Below the pieces are notes generated by a model, which was not told the origin of the DNA, made no database searches, and saw only the letters and a list, made by a program, of their open reading frames with translations. Both the position numbers and the translations under genes were made by a program. Positions 13,521-22,023 of a stretch of 42,774 bases of DNA are shown here, in pieces. Where the stretch lies: contig JAQXSC010000028.1 of NCBI GenBank assembly GCA_029218825.1, forward strand, positions 1-42,774. Direction: 5' to 3'. How positions within the stretch are numbered: the stretch's first letter is position 1; each line of letters opens with the position of its first letter. The DNA comes from Oscillospiraceae bacterium (GTDB lineage Bacteria > Bacillota > Clostridia > Oscillospirales > Acutalibacteraceae).

Positions 13521-16139
13521 TTAACCTTTGTAGTTCTTACCGTAGTAAGCCTTTAGATACATTTCCTTGATTTCTTTCATCAATGGGTATCTTGGGTTAG
13601 CGCCTGTGCACTGGTCATCAAATGCCTGTTCTGTCATATCGTCAAGTGTATCCAGGAAGTACTGCTCGTCAACGCCGTAATCTGCGATAGTTTCCTTAAT
13701 ACCAACTCTTGCCTTTAAGTCGTTGATAGCCTTGATAAGAGCCTCAACCTTTTCGTCGTCATTCTTGCCCTTTAGACCGAGATAATCAGCAATCTCTGCG
13801 TATCTTGCCTTTGTGTGCGGATACGCATATTGTGGGAATGTACCCATCTTTGTAGGAACTTCCTCAGAGTTAAATCTGATTACATATTCAAGCATAAGTG
13901 CGTTTGCAATACCGTGTGGAATGTGGTGGAAAGCACCTAACTTATGAGCCATTGAGTGACATACGCCTAAGAAAGCGTTTGCAAATGCCATACCTGCCAT
14001 TGTAGCAGCGTGAGCAACTTTTTCACGAGCAACAGGTTCGTTCATACCGTTGTCATAACAAGCAGGGAGATACTCAAAGATAACCTTTAATGCTCTTAAA
14101 GCAAGACCATCTGTAAAGTCAGTCTGTAGCATAGCAACATATGCCTCAAGTGCGTGAGAAATAGCGTCAATACCGGAAGCAGCAGTCAGACCCTTAGGAC
14201 CGCTCATCATTAAGTCAGCATCAACAATCGCAATGTCAGGCATTAATTCGTAGTCAGCAAGTGGGTACTTTGTGCCTGAAACTTCGTCTGTAATAACAGC
14301 GAAAGGAGTAACCTCTGAACCTGTACCGGATGATGTTGGAACAGCAATAAATGTTGCCTTTTCACCCATTTTAGGGAATGTGTAAACTCTCTTACGAATA
14401 TCGCAGAAACGCATAGCCATATCCATAAAGTCAGCCTCAGGATGCTCATAGAGAACCCACATAATCTTACCTGCGTCCATAGCAGAACCGCCGCCTAAAG
14501 CGATAATTACGTCAGGCTCAAATGCTGTCATAGCAGCAGCACCCTCTTTAGCGGAAGCAAGTGTTGGGTCAGGCTGAACATTGAAGAATGTTGTGTGAGT
14601 GATGCCCATTTTGTCAAGTTCATCGGTAATGCACTTTGTGTAACCGTTCTTGTATAGGAATTCGTCAGTTACGATAAATGCCTTTTTCTTGCCCATTTCA
14701 GTTTTAAGTTCCTGGAGAGCAACAGGTAGGCAGCCCTTCTTCATATAAACCTTCTCAGGTGCTCTGAACCAAAGCATATTTTCTCTCCTCTCGGCAACTG
14801 TTTTAATATTGATTAAGTGCTTAACGCCAACGTTTTCGGATACAGAGTTACCGCCCCAAGAGCCGCAACCAAGTGTCAAAGATGGGTTAAGGTCAAAGTT
14901 GTATAAGTCACCGATACCACCATGAGATGAAGGTGTATTTACAAGAATACGGCAAGTTTTCATTCTTGCAGCAAACTCGTCTAATTTAGCAGTTTCTGTA
15001 ATAGGGTTTAGGTAAATTGAAGATGTGTGACCGTAACCGCCGTCAGCAACAAGTCTTTCAGCCTTTGATACAGCGTCCTCAAAATCCTTTGCCTTATACA
15101 TAGCAAGAACAGGGGATAGTTTCTCGTGAGCAAATTCCTCGCTTAATTCAACGGACTCAACTTCACCGATAAGAATTTTAGCGGTTTCAGGAACGTCAAC
15201 ACCTGAAAGTTTAGCGATTGTGTAAGCGGACTGACCAACGATTTTAGCATTAAGAGCACCGTTGATGATGATAGTCTTTCTAACCTTGTCAAGTTCGTCA
15301 CCCTTTAGGAAGTAACAACCTCTGTCAGTAAATTCTTTCTTAACCTTTGCATAAATTTTCTGATTAACAATACAGGACTGTTCGGAAGCACAAATCATAC
15401 CGTTGTCAAATGTTTTTGAGTGGATGATTGAGTTAACAGCAACCTGAATATCAGCAGTTTCGTCAATGATAGCAGGAGTGTTACCTGCACCAACGCCTAA
15501 AGCAGGTTTACCGGAAGAATAAGCAGCCTTAACCATACCGGGGCCGCCTGTAGCCAGGATGATGTCAGCCTCAGCCATAACAAGGTTTGTCATTTCAAGG
15601 CTTGGAGCGTCAATCCAGCCGATGATACCCTCAGGAGCACCTGCCTCAACAGCAGCCTCTAAAACAACTTTAGCGGCAGCGATTGTGCTTAACTTTGCAC
15701 GTGGGTGAGGGCTGATGATAATACCGTTTCTTGTTTTAAGAGCGATAAGTGTCTTAAAGATAGCGGTTGATGTTGGGTTAGTTGTAGGAATTACAGCGGC
15801 AATAACACCGATTGGTTCAGCGATTCTCTTTGTACCTGCTGACTTGTTTTCCTCGATAACACCGCATGTCTTTGTTTCTTTGTATTTGTTATAAATGTAT
15901 TCGGAAGCATAGTGGTTCTTGATGACCTTATCTTCTACAATACCCATGCCTGTTTCTTCAACAGCCATTTTAGCCAGTGGGATTCTTTGTTTGTTAGCGG
16001 CAGAAGCAGCGGCAAGAAAAATCTTGTCAACCTGTTCCTGTGTGTATGTGGCAAATTCAGCCTGGGCAGCTTTAACTCTTTTAAGCGCCTCAATTAATGC
16101 CGGAACGCCGTCCACGATTGGGTACTCTTTTGTACTCAT
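13521..16139 (-). CDS. adhE: Bifunctional acetaldehyde-CoA/alcohol dehydrogenase AdhE
   Basis: AdhE reduces acetyl-CoA to acetaldehyde and then to ethanol, consuming two NADH, and forms cytosolic spirosomes in relatives. The 872-residue protein has an N-terminal aldehyde dehydrogenase half (1 to about 440, acylating Cys in NGMICASEQS) and a C-terminal iron-dependent alcohol dehydrogenase half (GGGSAMDAGK nucleotide site; metal His in GVCHSMAHKLGAFHHIPHG). Both catalytic sites look intact. I start at the ATG at 16139 (MSTKEYP), eight bases after GGAGG; an in-frame TTG at 16154 begins inside that ribosome site. A 20-base dyad lies upstream. Confidence 0.96.
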   Translation of the reverse strand: MSTKEYPIVDGVPALIEALKRVKAAQAEFATYTQEQVDKIFLAAASAANKQRIPLAKMAVEETGMGIVEDKVIKNHYASEYIYNKYKETKTCGVIEENKSAGTKRIAEPIGVIAAVIPTTNPTSTAIFKTLIALKTRNGIIISPHPRAKLSTIAAAKVVLEAAVEAGAPEGIIGWIDAPSLEMTNLVMAEADIILATGGPGMVKAAYSSGKPALGVGAGNTPAIIDETADIQVAVNSIIHSKTFDNGMICASEQSCIVNQKIYAKVKKEFTDRGCYFLKGDELDKVRKTIIINGALNAKIVGQSAYTIAKLSGVDVPETAKILIGEVESVELSEEFAHEKLSPVLAMYKAKDFEDAVSKAERLVADGGYGHTSSIYLNPITETAKLDEFAARMKTCRILVNTPSSHGGIGDLYNFDLNPSLTLGCGSWGGNSVSENVGVKHLINIKTVAERRENMLWFRAPEKVYMKKGCLPVALQELKTEMGKKKAFIVTDEFLYKNGYTKCITDELDKMGITHTTFFNVQPDPTLASAKEGAAAMTAFEPDVIIALGGGSAMDAGKIMWVLYEHPEADFMDMAMRFCDIRKRVYTFPKMGEKATFIAVPTSSGTGSEVTPFAVITDEVSGTKYPLADYELMPDIAIVDADLMMSGPKGLTAASGIDAISHALEAYVAMLQTDFTDGLALRALKVIFEYLPACYDNGMNEPVAREKVAHAATMAGMAFANAFLGVCHSMAHKLGAFHHIPHGIANALMLEYVIRFNSEEVPTKMGTFPQYAYPHTKARYAEIADYLGLKGKNDDEKVEALIKAINDLKARVGIKETIADYGVDEQYFLDTLDDMTEQAFDDQCTGANPRYPLMKEIKEMYLKAYYGKNYKG

Positions 16140-16175
16140 AATAAAGACCTCCAAAAATTTAATCTTTTACCTTAT

Positions 16176-16204
16176 ATTTAATTCAACGACTGTTGAATTA
16201 TCAA
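16176..16204 (-). promoter_or_regulatory. Possible adhE promoter with a dyad in its spacer
   Basis: On the minus strand TTGATA (16199-16204) and TTAAAT (16176-16181) are 17 bases apart. The spacer is largely a perfect inverted repeat, TAATTCAAC-GACT-GTTGAATTA (16179-16200). Either a repressor site or a stem at the end of the preceding lipoprotein gene, whose stop codon overlaps it by a few bases upstream; there is no U-tract. The promoter match is moderate. Confidence 0.45.
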
Positions 16205-16903
16205 CTATTTTTCGGTATATTCAATACCTTTTGTTTTGGCAAAACCTATTGCCGATGAATTTTTCTTTGCTGTAAAGTTTACGTTAATACTTCTATTGAA
16301 AGCATTGTCGGAAATACTTACCTTATCACATTCAAAAGTTACCGTGGAGAGCATTTCACATTCAGCAAATGCGTAGTCGCGAATTTCCTCAACATTTTCA
16401 GGAATTACAACGTTTTCAAGTCCTGAACCGTCAAATGCAAAAATGTCGATTTTCTTTAATGACTTCGGCAGTTTTACCGATTTCAAATCCGTGCAACCGG
16501 AAAAAGCGTTTGTACCGATTTCCTCAACACCCTGTGGAATATTAATTTCTTTTAGGTTGTCGGAAAAAGCAAAGGCATATTCGCTTATAACTTTAATGGT
16601 ACTCGGTAATGTAACAGTTTCAGCAGAACTCATTTTAAAGGACGATTTGCCTATTGATGTAATTTCCATTCCTTTGTATGTATTGGGAATTGTGATATCT
16701 TTGCTGTTGGGAATTGATACAACAGAAAGACCGCCCTCATCATTTGCATTATATCCAACCCCGTTGTCATCCACATACTCAGGGGGAGTTGTTTCGCTTT
16801 GAACAACAGGGGAACTGTTACTACCGCAACTGCAACTCTGTAACGTAAAGGCTGCAACAACTAACAATGAAATTGAAAGGAATATTATCAAACTATTTTT
16901 CAC
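16205..16903 (-). CDS. BspA-like leucine-rich-repeat lipoprotein
   Basis: The 232-residue precursor has a lipoprotein signal peptide ending in LQSC, so Cys24 would be lipidated and the protein held on the outer face of the membrane. A Ser/Pro-rich spacer follows. Then come about five repeats of the BspA/Treponema type (TLPSTIKVISEYAFAFS; INIPQGVEEIGTNAFSGC; VKLPKSLKKIDIFAFDGS; VVIPENVEEIRDYAFAEC; ISDNAFNRS), a fold used for protein contacts and adhesion. I start it at GTG 16903, with GGGAG eight bases upstream; an upstream TTG at 16918 overlaps that site. It precedes adhE by 65 bases and may share transcription. The ligand is unknown. Confidence 0.85.
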   Translation of the reverse strand: MKNSLIIFLSISLLVVAAFTLQSCSCGSNSSPVVQSETTPPEYVDDNGVGYNANDEGGLSVVSIPNSKDITIPNTYKGMEITSIGKSSFKMSSAETVTLPSTIKVISEYAFAFSDNLKEINIPQGVEEIGTNAFSGCTDLKSVKLPKSLKKIDIFAFDGSGLENVVIPENVEEIRDYAFAECEMLSTVTFECDKVSISDNAFNRSINVNFTAKKNSSAIGFAKTKGIEYTEK

Positions 16904-16952
16904 TATAAAAACTCCCAATAGAAATTAATTCGACAATGGATCCTACAATAGA

Positions 16953-16981
16953 ATAGTACCACATTGTTAAAAAATTGTCAA
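16953..16981 (-). promoter_or_regulatory. Promoter of the LRR lipoprotein gene, Rex-like overlap
   Basis: On the minus strand TTGACA (16976-16981) and TACTAT (16953-16958) are 17 bases apart. The 18-mer 16964-16981 reads TTGTTAA-N4-TTGTCAA on the plus strand: one half matches the known clostridial Rex box (TTGTTAA-N4-TTAACAA) and the other differs at two bases. The flanking 16982-17090 is very AT-rich with no further signal I can identify. Confidence 0.6.
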
Positions 16982-17093
16982 TCTTTTTTTGAAAATAAAA
17001 TGCGAAAAAAACTATAAAATTTTTTCATTCATTTTTCTACATTATTTTACTATTATATTGCCTAAAAATCAACAATTTTCAGAATATACTTTT

Positions 17094-17128
17094 TGCACCT
17101 TTGCCTGTTGTTTTGGGGCAAAGGTGCA
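17094..17128 (-). terminator. Hairpin downstream of ptsI
   Basis: A 12-bp perfect stem (17094-17105 with 17117-17128, loop of 11) starts 15 bases past the ptsI stop. Read in the ptsI direction it is followed by A5, not by T, so it is not a textbook intrinsic terminator. It could be an RNA 3'-end stabiliser or a factor-assisted end. Confidence 0.55.
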
Positions 17129-17142
17129 TTAGGGGGTAACTA

Positions 17143-18840
17143 TCAAATAGATTTTAAGTAAGTTATTATATCCTTCTCGGAAGTCATAGCCATAACTTCA
17201 AGAGTAACCTTGTCTGCATCCTCTTTAGACCACTGTGAAATCGCCTTTCTTGTGGCAAGTACGGATGTAGCCGATACGGAAAATTCATTTAATCCAAAGG
17301 AAATCAACAGGGGGATAAGCATAGGGTCGGCAGCAGCCTCACCGCACATACCAACCATAATATTTTCCCTGTTGCCACACTCAATAATGTGCTTAATTGA
17401 ACGGAGTACTGCCGGTTGGAATGGGGAATACAGGTAAGCCACGTCTGCGTTTCCTCTGTCAACGCACATAGTGTAGCCTGTTAAATCGTTTGTACCGATT
17501 GAGAAGAAGTCAGCCTCTTTTGCAAGTATGTCTGCAATCAGACTTGCGGCAGGAGTTTCAATCATAACGCCGATTTGAATATCCTTGTTGTATTCTACGT
17601 TTTCGGCGTCAAGTTCAGCCATAAGTTCTTTAACGATAGCCTTAACACTTCTTAATTCCTCAACGTCAACAACAAGAGGAACCATTATTTTAATCTCACC
17701 GTAAGCACTTGCTCTAAGTAATGCTCTTAATTGAGTTTTGTATAAATCAATGTTTTTAAGGCAGTATCTAACCGCACGGAATCCCATAAATGGATTTTCC
17801 TCTTTGGTAAGTCCAAGGTATGGAATATCCTTGTCGCCGCCTACGTCTAAAGTTCTGATTATAACCGGCTTGTCTTTCATAATCAGAGCAACCTTTTTAT
17901 ACGCCTCAAATTGCTCCTCCTCTGTAGGCATTTTATCCCTGTCCATAAACAAAAATTCTGTTCTGAACAGTCCGATGCCCTCACCGTCACATTCCATAAC
18001 CTTGTTTGCGTCATCTACTTTGCCGATATTTCCCACAAGTTCAACAACAGCGCCGTCTTTTGTAGCAGTAGCCTTGCCGATAAATTTGGAAAGTTCAGCC
18101 TTTTCTTTTAGATATGCAGTTCGTTTTTCGCTGTACTCTAAAATTTTGTCCTCACTTGGGTTTTCAATAACGTCACCCTCGTTACCGTCAACAATAACAG
18201 TATCGCCGTCTTTTACCTTTGAGGTAACGTTCTGAACACTAAGTACTGCCGGTATTTCCAAAGCCCTTGCCAAAATTGCAGAGTGGGAAGTTTTACCGCC
18301 GACCTCTGTAATAATACCTACTACATTGTCTTTGTTAATACCTGCCGTCATAGAAGGTGTTAAATCCTTTGCCACAAGGATAGTACCCTTTGGTGCGTCG
18401 GAAATTTTTACTTCCTCTACTCCTAAAAGTATAGCAAGGATTGCGTTTTTTATGTCTTTAACATCAGTAGCGCGCTGTTGTGTAAGTTCGTCATCAGCAG
18501 ATGAAAAAACTGTAATAAACATATTACAGATATCTGTTAATGCCTGTTCTGCACAATTTCCGCCTTTGATAGAATTTTCAATTTCACTGTTCATATATGG
18601 GTCTTGAATCATCAGAATATGGCCCATAATGATTTCTGCCTCTTTTTCACCGGCAGATTTTTTTAACTGTTCTGCCTGTTGCTCTGTGTTTTGGCAAAAC
18701 TTTGATACAGCGTTTCTGTATCTCTGTAATTCTGCATCTGTGTCGGATACAGTCTTTGGTGTAAAATCCAGACTCTGCTCAACTATTAACATTACTTTGC
18801 CGATACCGATTCCGGCAGAGCCTCCGATACCTTTATACAT
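17143..18840 (-). CDS. ptsI: PTS enzyme I (phosphoenolpyruvate-protein phosphotransferase)
   Basis: Enzyme I takes phosphate from phosphoenolpyruvate and passes it to HPr, the first step for all PTS sugars. The 565-residue length is normal. The phosphorylated His186 lies in GGKTSHSAILAR, and the C-terminal barrel shows GIGLFRTEFLFM, the Mg/PEP site EEQ...GGDKDIPYLG, SIGTNDLTGY and the acid/base Cys in MVGMCGEAA. It is last in the fructose operon, 56 bases after ptsH with a GC-rich hairpin in between, and has GGAGGTG upstream. The placement suggests that general PTS capacity rises with fructose, unless an internal promoter exists. Confidence 0.96.
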   Translation of the reverse strand: MYKGIGGSAGIGIGKVMLIVEQSLDFTPKTVSDTDAELQRYRNAVSKFCQNTEQQAEQLKKSAGEKEAEIIMGHILMIQDPYMNSEIENSIKGGNCAEQALTDICNMFITVFSSADDELTQQRATDVKDIKNAILAILLGVEEVKISDAPKGTILVAKDLTPSMTAGINKDNVVGIITEVGGKTSHSAILARALEIPAVLSVQNVTSKVKDGDTVIVDGNEGDVIENPSEDKILEYSEKRTAYLKEKAELSKFIGKATATKDGAVVELVGNIGKVDDANKVMECDGEGIGLFRTEFLFMDRDKMPTEEEQFEAYKKVALIMKDKPVIIRTLDVGGDKDIPYLGLTKEENPFMGFRAVRYCLKNIDLYKTQLRALLRASAYGEIKIMVPLVVDVEELRSVKAIVKELMAELDAENVEYNKDIQIGVMIETPAASLIADILAKEADFFSIGTNDLTGYTMCVDRGNADVAYLYSPFQPAVLRSIKHIIECGNRENIMVGMCGEAAADPMLIPLLISFGLNEFSVSATSVLATRKAISQWSKEDADKVTLEVMAMTSEKDIITYLKSI

Positions 18841-18863
18841 AGTATTTCACCTCCGTATAGGAT

Positions 18864-18890
18864 AGGGCAGGGGGATAACCTCCCTGCCCT
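18864..18890 (-). other. GC-rich hairpin between ptsH and ptsI
   Basis: AGGGCAGGG (18864-18872) pairs with CCCTGCCCT (18882-18890), plus a possible G-U pair, between the ptsH stop and the ptsI ribosome site. No T-run follows in the reading direction. It may protect the upstream RNA 3' end after processing and so set the HPr to enzyme I ratio. Confidence 0.6.
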
Positions 18891-18896
18891 TGATAA

Positions 18897-19160
18897 TTAT
18901 TCTCCTAAACCGCTTTCTACTAAATCTACAGCAGTTTTAAGTGCATCGTTTTCGTCAGCACCGTCACAGCAGATTTCAACTTCGCTGCCGCATTTAATAC
19001 AAGCCGCAATAATATTCATAAGGCTTTTGCCGTTAATATCATTACCATTGAATTTAATTGTTACATCACAGGAGTATTTGCTCATAGCATTAGCGAATAC
19101 TCCGGCAGGGCGCATATGGAAGCCCTGACCGTTTGTAAGAGTTACTTTTTGTGAAACCAT
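18897..19160 (-). CDS. ptsH: Phosphocarrier protein HPr
   Basis: HPr relays phosphate from enzyme I to the sugar-specific IIA domains. The 87-residue protein has His15 in GFHMRPAG and the regulatory Ser46 in GKSLMNII, the site used by HPr kinase in Firmicutes for catabolite control. It differs slightly from the usual GLHARPA motif (Phe for Leu, Met for Ala) and is rich in Cys (CIKCG, CC), which may mark it as a fructose-operon-specific HPr rather than the only one in the cell. It lies 20 bases after the IIBC gene. Confidence 0.93.
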   Translation of the reverse strand: MVSQKVTLTNGQGFHMRPAGVFANAMSKYSCDVTIKFNGNDINGKSLMNIIAACIKCGSEVEICCDGADENDALKTAVDLVESGLGE

Positions 19161-19180
19161 TTTATATCTCCCAAATTAAA

Positions 19181-20617
19181 TTACTTGTTCTTTGAAATTT
19201 TAGAACCGATTAATTTTAGTAATACTAACATTAGCATACCTATTACAGCGCCGATTGCTAATGCTAAAATATACCAGTACCATGTACCCTGCATTGTAGC
19301 GAATACGAATACACCGCCGTGAGGAGCCATTAGTTTACAACCGAATACTGCTGATAATGCGCCTGCTGTAGCAGAACCTACGATACAAGCAGGAATAACT
19401 GTCAGAGGAGATGCAGCAGCGTAAGGAATTGCGCCTTCTGTGATGAATGAAAGACCCATAATGTAGTTTACAGGAGCGTTCTTTCTTTCCTCCTCAGACC
19501 ACTGCTTCTTGAAGAATGTGTTTGCAAGTGCAATAGCAATCGGAGGAACCATACCGCCGATCATAACAGCAGCCATAATCATATAAGCAGCGTCTGTCTG
19601 TAATGCTAACATACCTGTTGCGAATACATAAGCAGCCTTGTTGAAAGGACCACCCATATCGATAGCCATCATACCGCCAAGTAATGCGCATAGAGGAATC
19701 ATTAATCCTGCGTCAGCCATAGCAGTCAAACCGCTTGACATAGCGCTGTTAATCATACCCATAAATGGATTTACAGCACACATAATTACTGCAACGCCGC
19801 CTAAACCAAGCAGAGGATAAATAAGTACAGGTTTGATACCGTCAAGAGCCTTTGGCATCTTGTCACAAATCTTTTCAATACCAAGCATTAGGTAACCGCC
19901 TGCAAAACCTGCTAACAAACCGCCTAAGAAACCGGAAGGAATATCGCCGCCCGGTAGGCCGAATGTTGCACCGCTTGTAGCCAAAAGACCGCCTACAAAA
20001 CCAACTAACAGACCGGGTCTGTCAGCGATTGACATTGCAATGTAACCTGCAAGGATTGGAACCATTAGGTTAAATGCAAGACCGCCCATTGTCTTGAACC
20101 ATGCAGCAGCAGGAGCAACTGTACCGAAGTCACCGCCGCCTGCGTTACCGAGAACTGTATCAATTAAGAATGCGATTGCAATAAAGATACCGCCTGCAAC
20201 AACGAATGGAAGCATATGGGATACACCGTTCATAAGGTGGCCGTAAACTCCGCCTTTTTTAGCAGGTGCGTCTGATTTTTTACCTTTGTGTGAGTAAACA
20301 GGAACTTCCTTGTTTACTATCTTGTTGATTAACTCGTCAGCCTTGTGGATACCGTCAGCAACCTTACACTGTAAAACAGGTTTGCCGTCAAAACGAGCAA
20401 GGTTGATTGTGATGTCAGCGGCAATAATTACACCGTCAGCCTCTGCAATATCCTGTGCTGTTAATACGTTCTTTGCTCCGCCGGAGCCGTTTGTTTCGCA
20501 CTTGAGAGTGTAGCCTAAATCTTTAGCTGTCTGCTCAAGCTTTTCTGCTGCCATATAAGTGTGAGCTATACCGGTAGGACACGCTGTAACGGCAACAATT
20601 TTGATTTCTTTACTCAT
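19181..20617 (-). CDS. fruA: PTS fructose transporter subunit IIBC
   Basis: This 478-residue membrane permease imports fructose and phosphorylates it to fructose 1-phosphate. The N-terminal IIB domain (1 to about 100) carries the phosphocysteine Cys13 in VTACPTGIAHTYMAAEKLE. After a linker (VPVSHKGKKSDAPAKK region) the IIC domain (about 125-475) has eight to ten membrane segments with FGTVAPAAAWF, GGDIPSGFLGG, IDMGGPFNKAAY and ITEGAIPYAA, all typical of the fructose/mannitol class. The IIA domain is a separate gene immediately upstream, 23 bases away. Confidence 0.94.
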   Translation of the reverse strand: MSKEIKIVAVTACPTGIAHTYMAAEKLEQTAKDLGYTLKCETNGSGGAKNVLTAQDIAEADGVIIAADITINLARFDGKPVLQCKVADGIHKADELINKIVNKEVPVYSHKGKKSDAPAKKGGVYGHLMNGVSHMLPFVVAGGIFIAIAFLIDTVLGNAGGGDFGTVAPAAAWFKTMGGLAFNLMVPILAGYIAMSIADRPGLLVGFVGGLLATSGATFGLPGGDIPSGFLGGLLAGFAGGYLMLGIEKICDKMPKALDGIKPVLIYPLLGLGGVAVIMCAVNPFMGMINSAMSSGLTAMADAGLMIPLCALLGGMMAIDMGGPFNKAAYVFATGMLALQTDAAYMIMAAVMIGGMVPPIAIALANTFFKKQWSEEERKNAPVNYIMGLSFITEGAIPYAAASPLTVIPACIVGSATAGALSAVFGCKLMAPHGGVFVFATMQGTWYWYILALAIGAVIGMLMLVLLKLIGSKISKNK

Positions 20618-20640
20618 TGTTTTTCCTCCTTGATTTTTAA

Positions 20641-21108
20641 TTAAGAAAACTTCTCAGTTTCCTTTGTATCTATAATTTCTAAAAACTCATCAGCTGTCTT
20701 TGCAGCTCTGAGATTATTAGCAAAGGTTTCGTCCATAAGCATAACCATCAGTCGGCTTAACACTTCCAAATGAACGTCACCGCCGTTTTTCGGTGCGGCA
20801 ATCATAAACAGAAGTGTGGACATATCACCGGCAGGGGATTCATAATCAACGCCGTTGGGAACTGTAATAGCAACCAAGCCGGGCTGAATAACTGCCTTGT
20901 TCTTTGTGTGAGGAATAGCGATGCCCATTCCTACAGCGGTAGAGCCCTCTGACTCTCTTTTTAAGATACCCTTTTTGTAGGTTTTTGCATTATTAATGTT
21001 ACCTGACTTATCCTGTAAATCAACCATTATATCAATAGCGGCTTCCTTATCGGCAGGATTTACACCAAGTGCAATACCCTCTTTTTTCATTAAATCTACA
21101 ATACGCAT
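20641..21108 (-). CDS. PTS fructose-type IIA protein
   Basis: This 155-residue cytosolic phosphocarrier receives phosphate from HPr on His67 (GMGIAIPHTKNKAV) and gives it to the IIB cysteine of the following gene. The flanking GILKRESEGSTAVG is the usual family context. Its length fits a stand-alone fructose-family IIA domain. It lies 12 bases after fruK, within the operon. Confidence 0.93.
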   Translation of the reverse strand: MRIVDLMKKEGIALGVNPADKEAAIDIMVDLQDKSGNINNAKTYKKGILKRESEGSTAVGMGIAIPHTKNKAVIQPGLVAITVPNGVDYESPAGDMSTLLFMIAAPKNGGDVHLEVLSRLMVMLMDETFANNLRAAKTADEFLEIIDTKETEKFS

Positions 21109-21120
21109 AAAATTTCCTCC

Positions 21121-22023
21121 TTATAATTTTGAAAATGTTTCTTCGATTTTTTCTTTTGTTGCAAGTCCCGGTAAAAATGCAGTTGCGCATCCGCAGGCTG
21201 TACCCAGTTTTAAAGCGTAATCGTAATCATTTTTACTTGAATATCCTGCAATAAAACCTGCAACCATTGAATCTCCGGAGCCTACTGTGTTTATAACCTT
21301 ATCTTTTACAGTACCCATTGTGTGTATTTCTGAATACTCATCAATAAGTAAAGCACCGTCGCCCCCTAAGGAAACGAGAACATTCACAGCACCCATATCC
21401 TGTAACTTTTTACCGTACTTGATAATATCCTCTTGAGTATTTACCTCTACATCAAACATTTCGCTTAATTCCTGTCTGTTAGGTTTAATAAGGAAAGGTC
21501 TGTATTTTAAAACATTCATAAGTAATTTCTGTGTGGCGTCAACTACAAATCGAATATTTCTGTCCGATAACTTTGCCAGGATATTTTCGTATATATCCTG
21601 TGGCAGAGAATTTGGAATACTTCCTGCAAGAATAAGAGTGTCGCCCTCTTTTAATTCATCAAGTTGAGAAAACAACTTTTCAATATCGCTATCTGTAATG
21701 TGAGGACCTTGACAGTTAATCTCTGTTTCTTCAGAAGATTTAATCTTGATGTTTATTCTTGATATTCCATTTTCAAGGTGGATAAAGTCTGTATCAATTC
21801 CTGCGTCTTTAGCACCCTTTTCAATGGCATCTCCTGTAAATCCTGCAACAAAACCTAAAGCTTTATTTTTAATACCAAGATTACATAGGATAGTTGAAAC
21901 GTTAATTCCCTTACCACCGTAGTAGTAACTTTCGTTTACGGAACGGTTGGTGATGCCGAGATTTAATTTATCAATGTTCACAACATAGTCAATAGCCGGA
22001 TTAAAGGTTATGGTGTAGATCAC
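21121..22023 (-). CDS. fruK: 1-phosphofructokinase
   Basis: FruK phosphorylates fructose 1-phosphate to fructose 1,6-bisphosphate with ATP, feeding imported fructose into glycolysis. The 300-residue PfkB/ribokinase-fold protein begins with ITFNPAIDYVV, has YYGGKGINVS near residue 35, KPNRQEL in the middle, and the catalytic signature VNTVGSGDSMVAGF (Asp as base) near 255. The start ATG overlaps the end of fruR by four bases, so translation of the two is coupled. Confidence 0.95.
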   Translation of the reverse strand: MIYTITFNPAIDYVVNIDKLNLGITNRSVNESYYYGGKGINVSTILCNLGIKNKALGFVAGFTGDAIEKGAKDAGIDTDFIHLENGISRINIKIKSSEETEINCQGPHITDSDIEKLFSQLDELKEGDTLILAGSIPNSLPQDIYENILAKLSDRNIRFVVDATQKLLMNVLKYRPFLIKPNRQELSEMFDVEVNTQEDIIKYGKKLQDMGAVNVLVSLGGDGALLIDEYSEIHTMGTVKDKVINTVGSGDSMVAGFIAGYSSKNDYDYALKLGTACGCATAFLPGLATKEKIEETFSKL

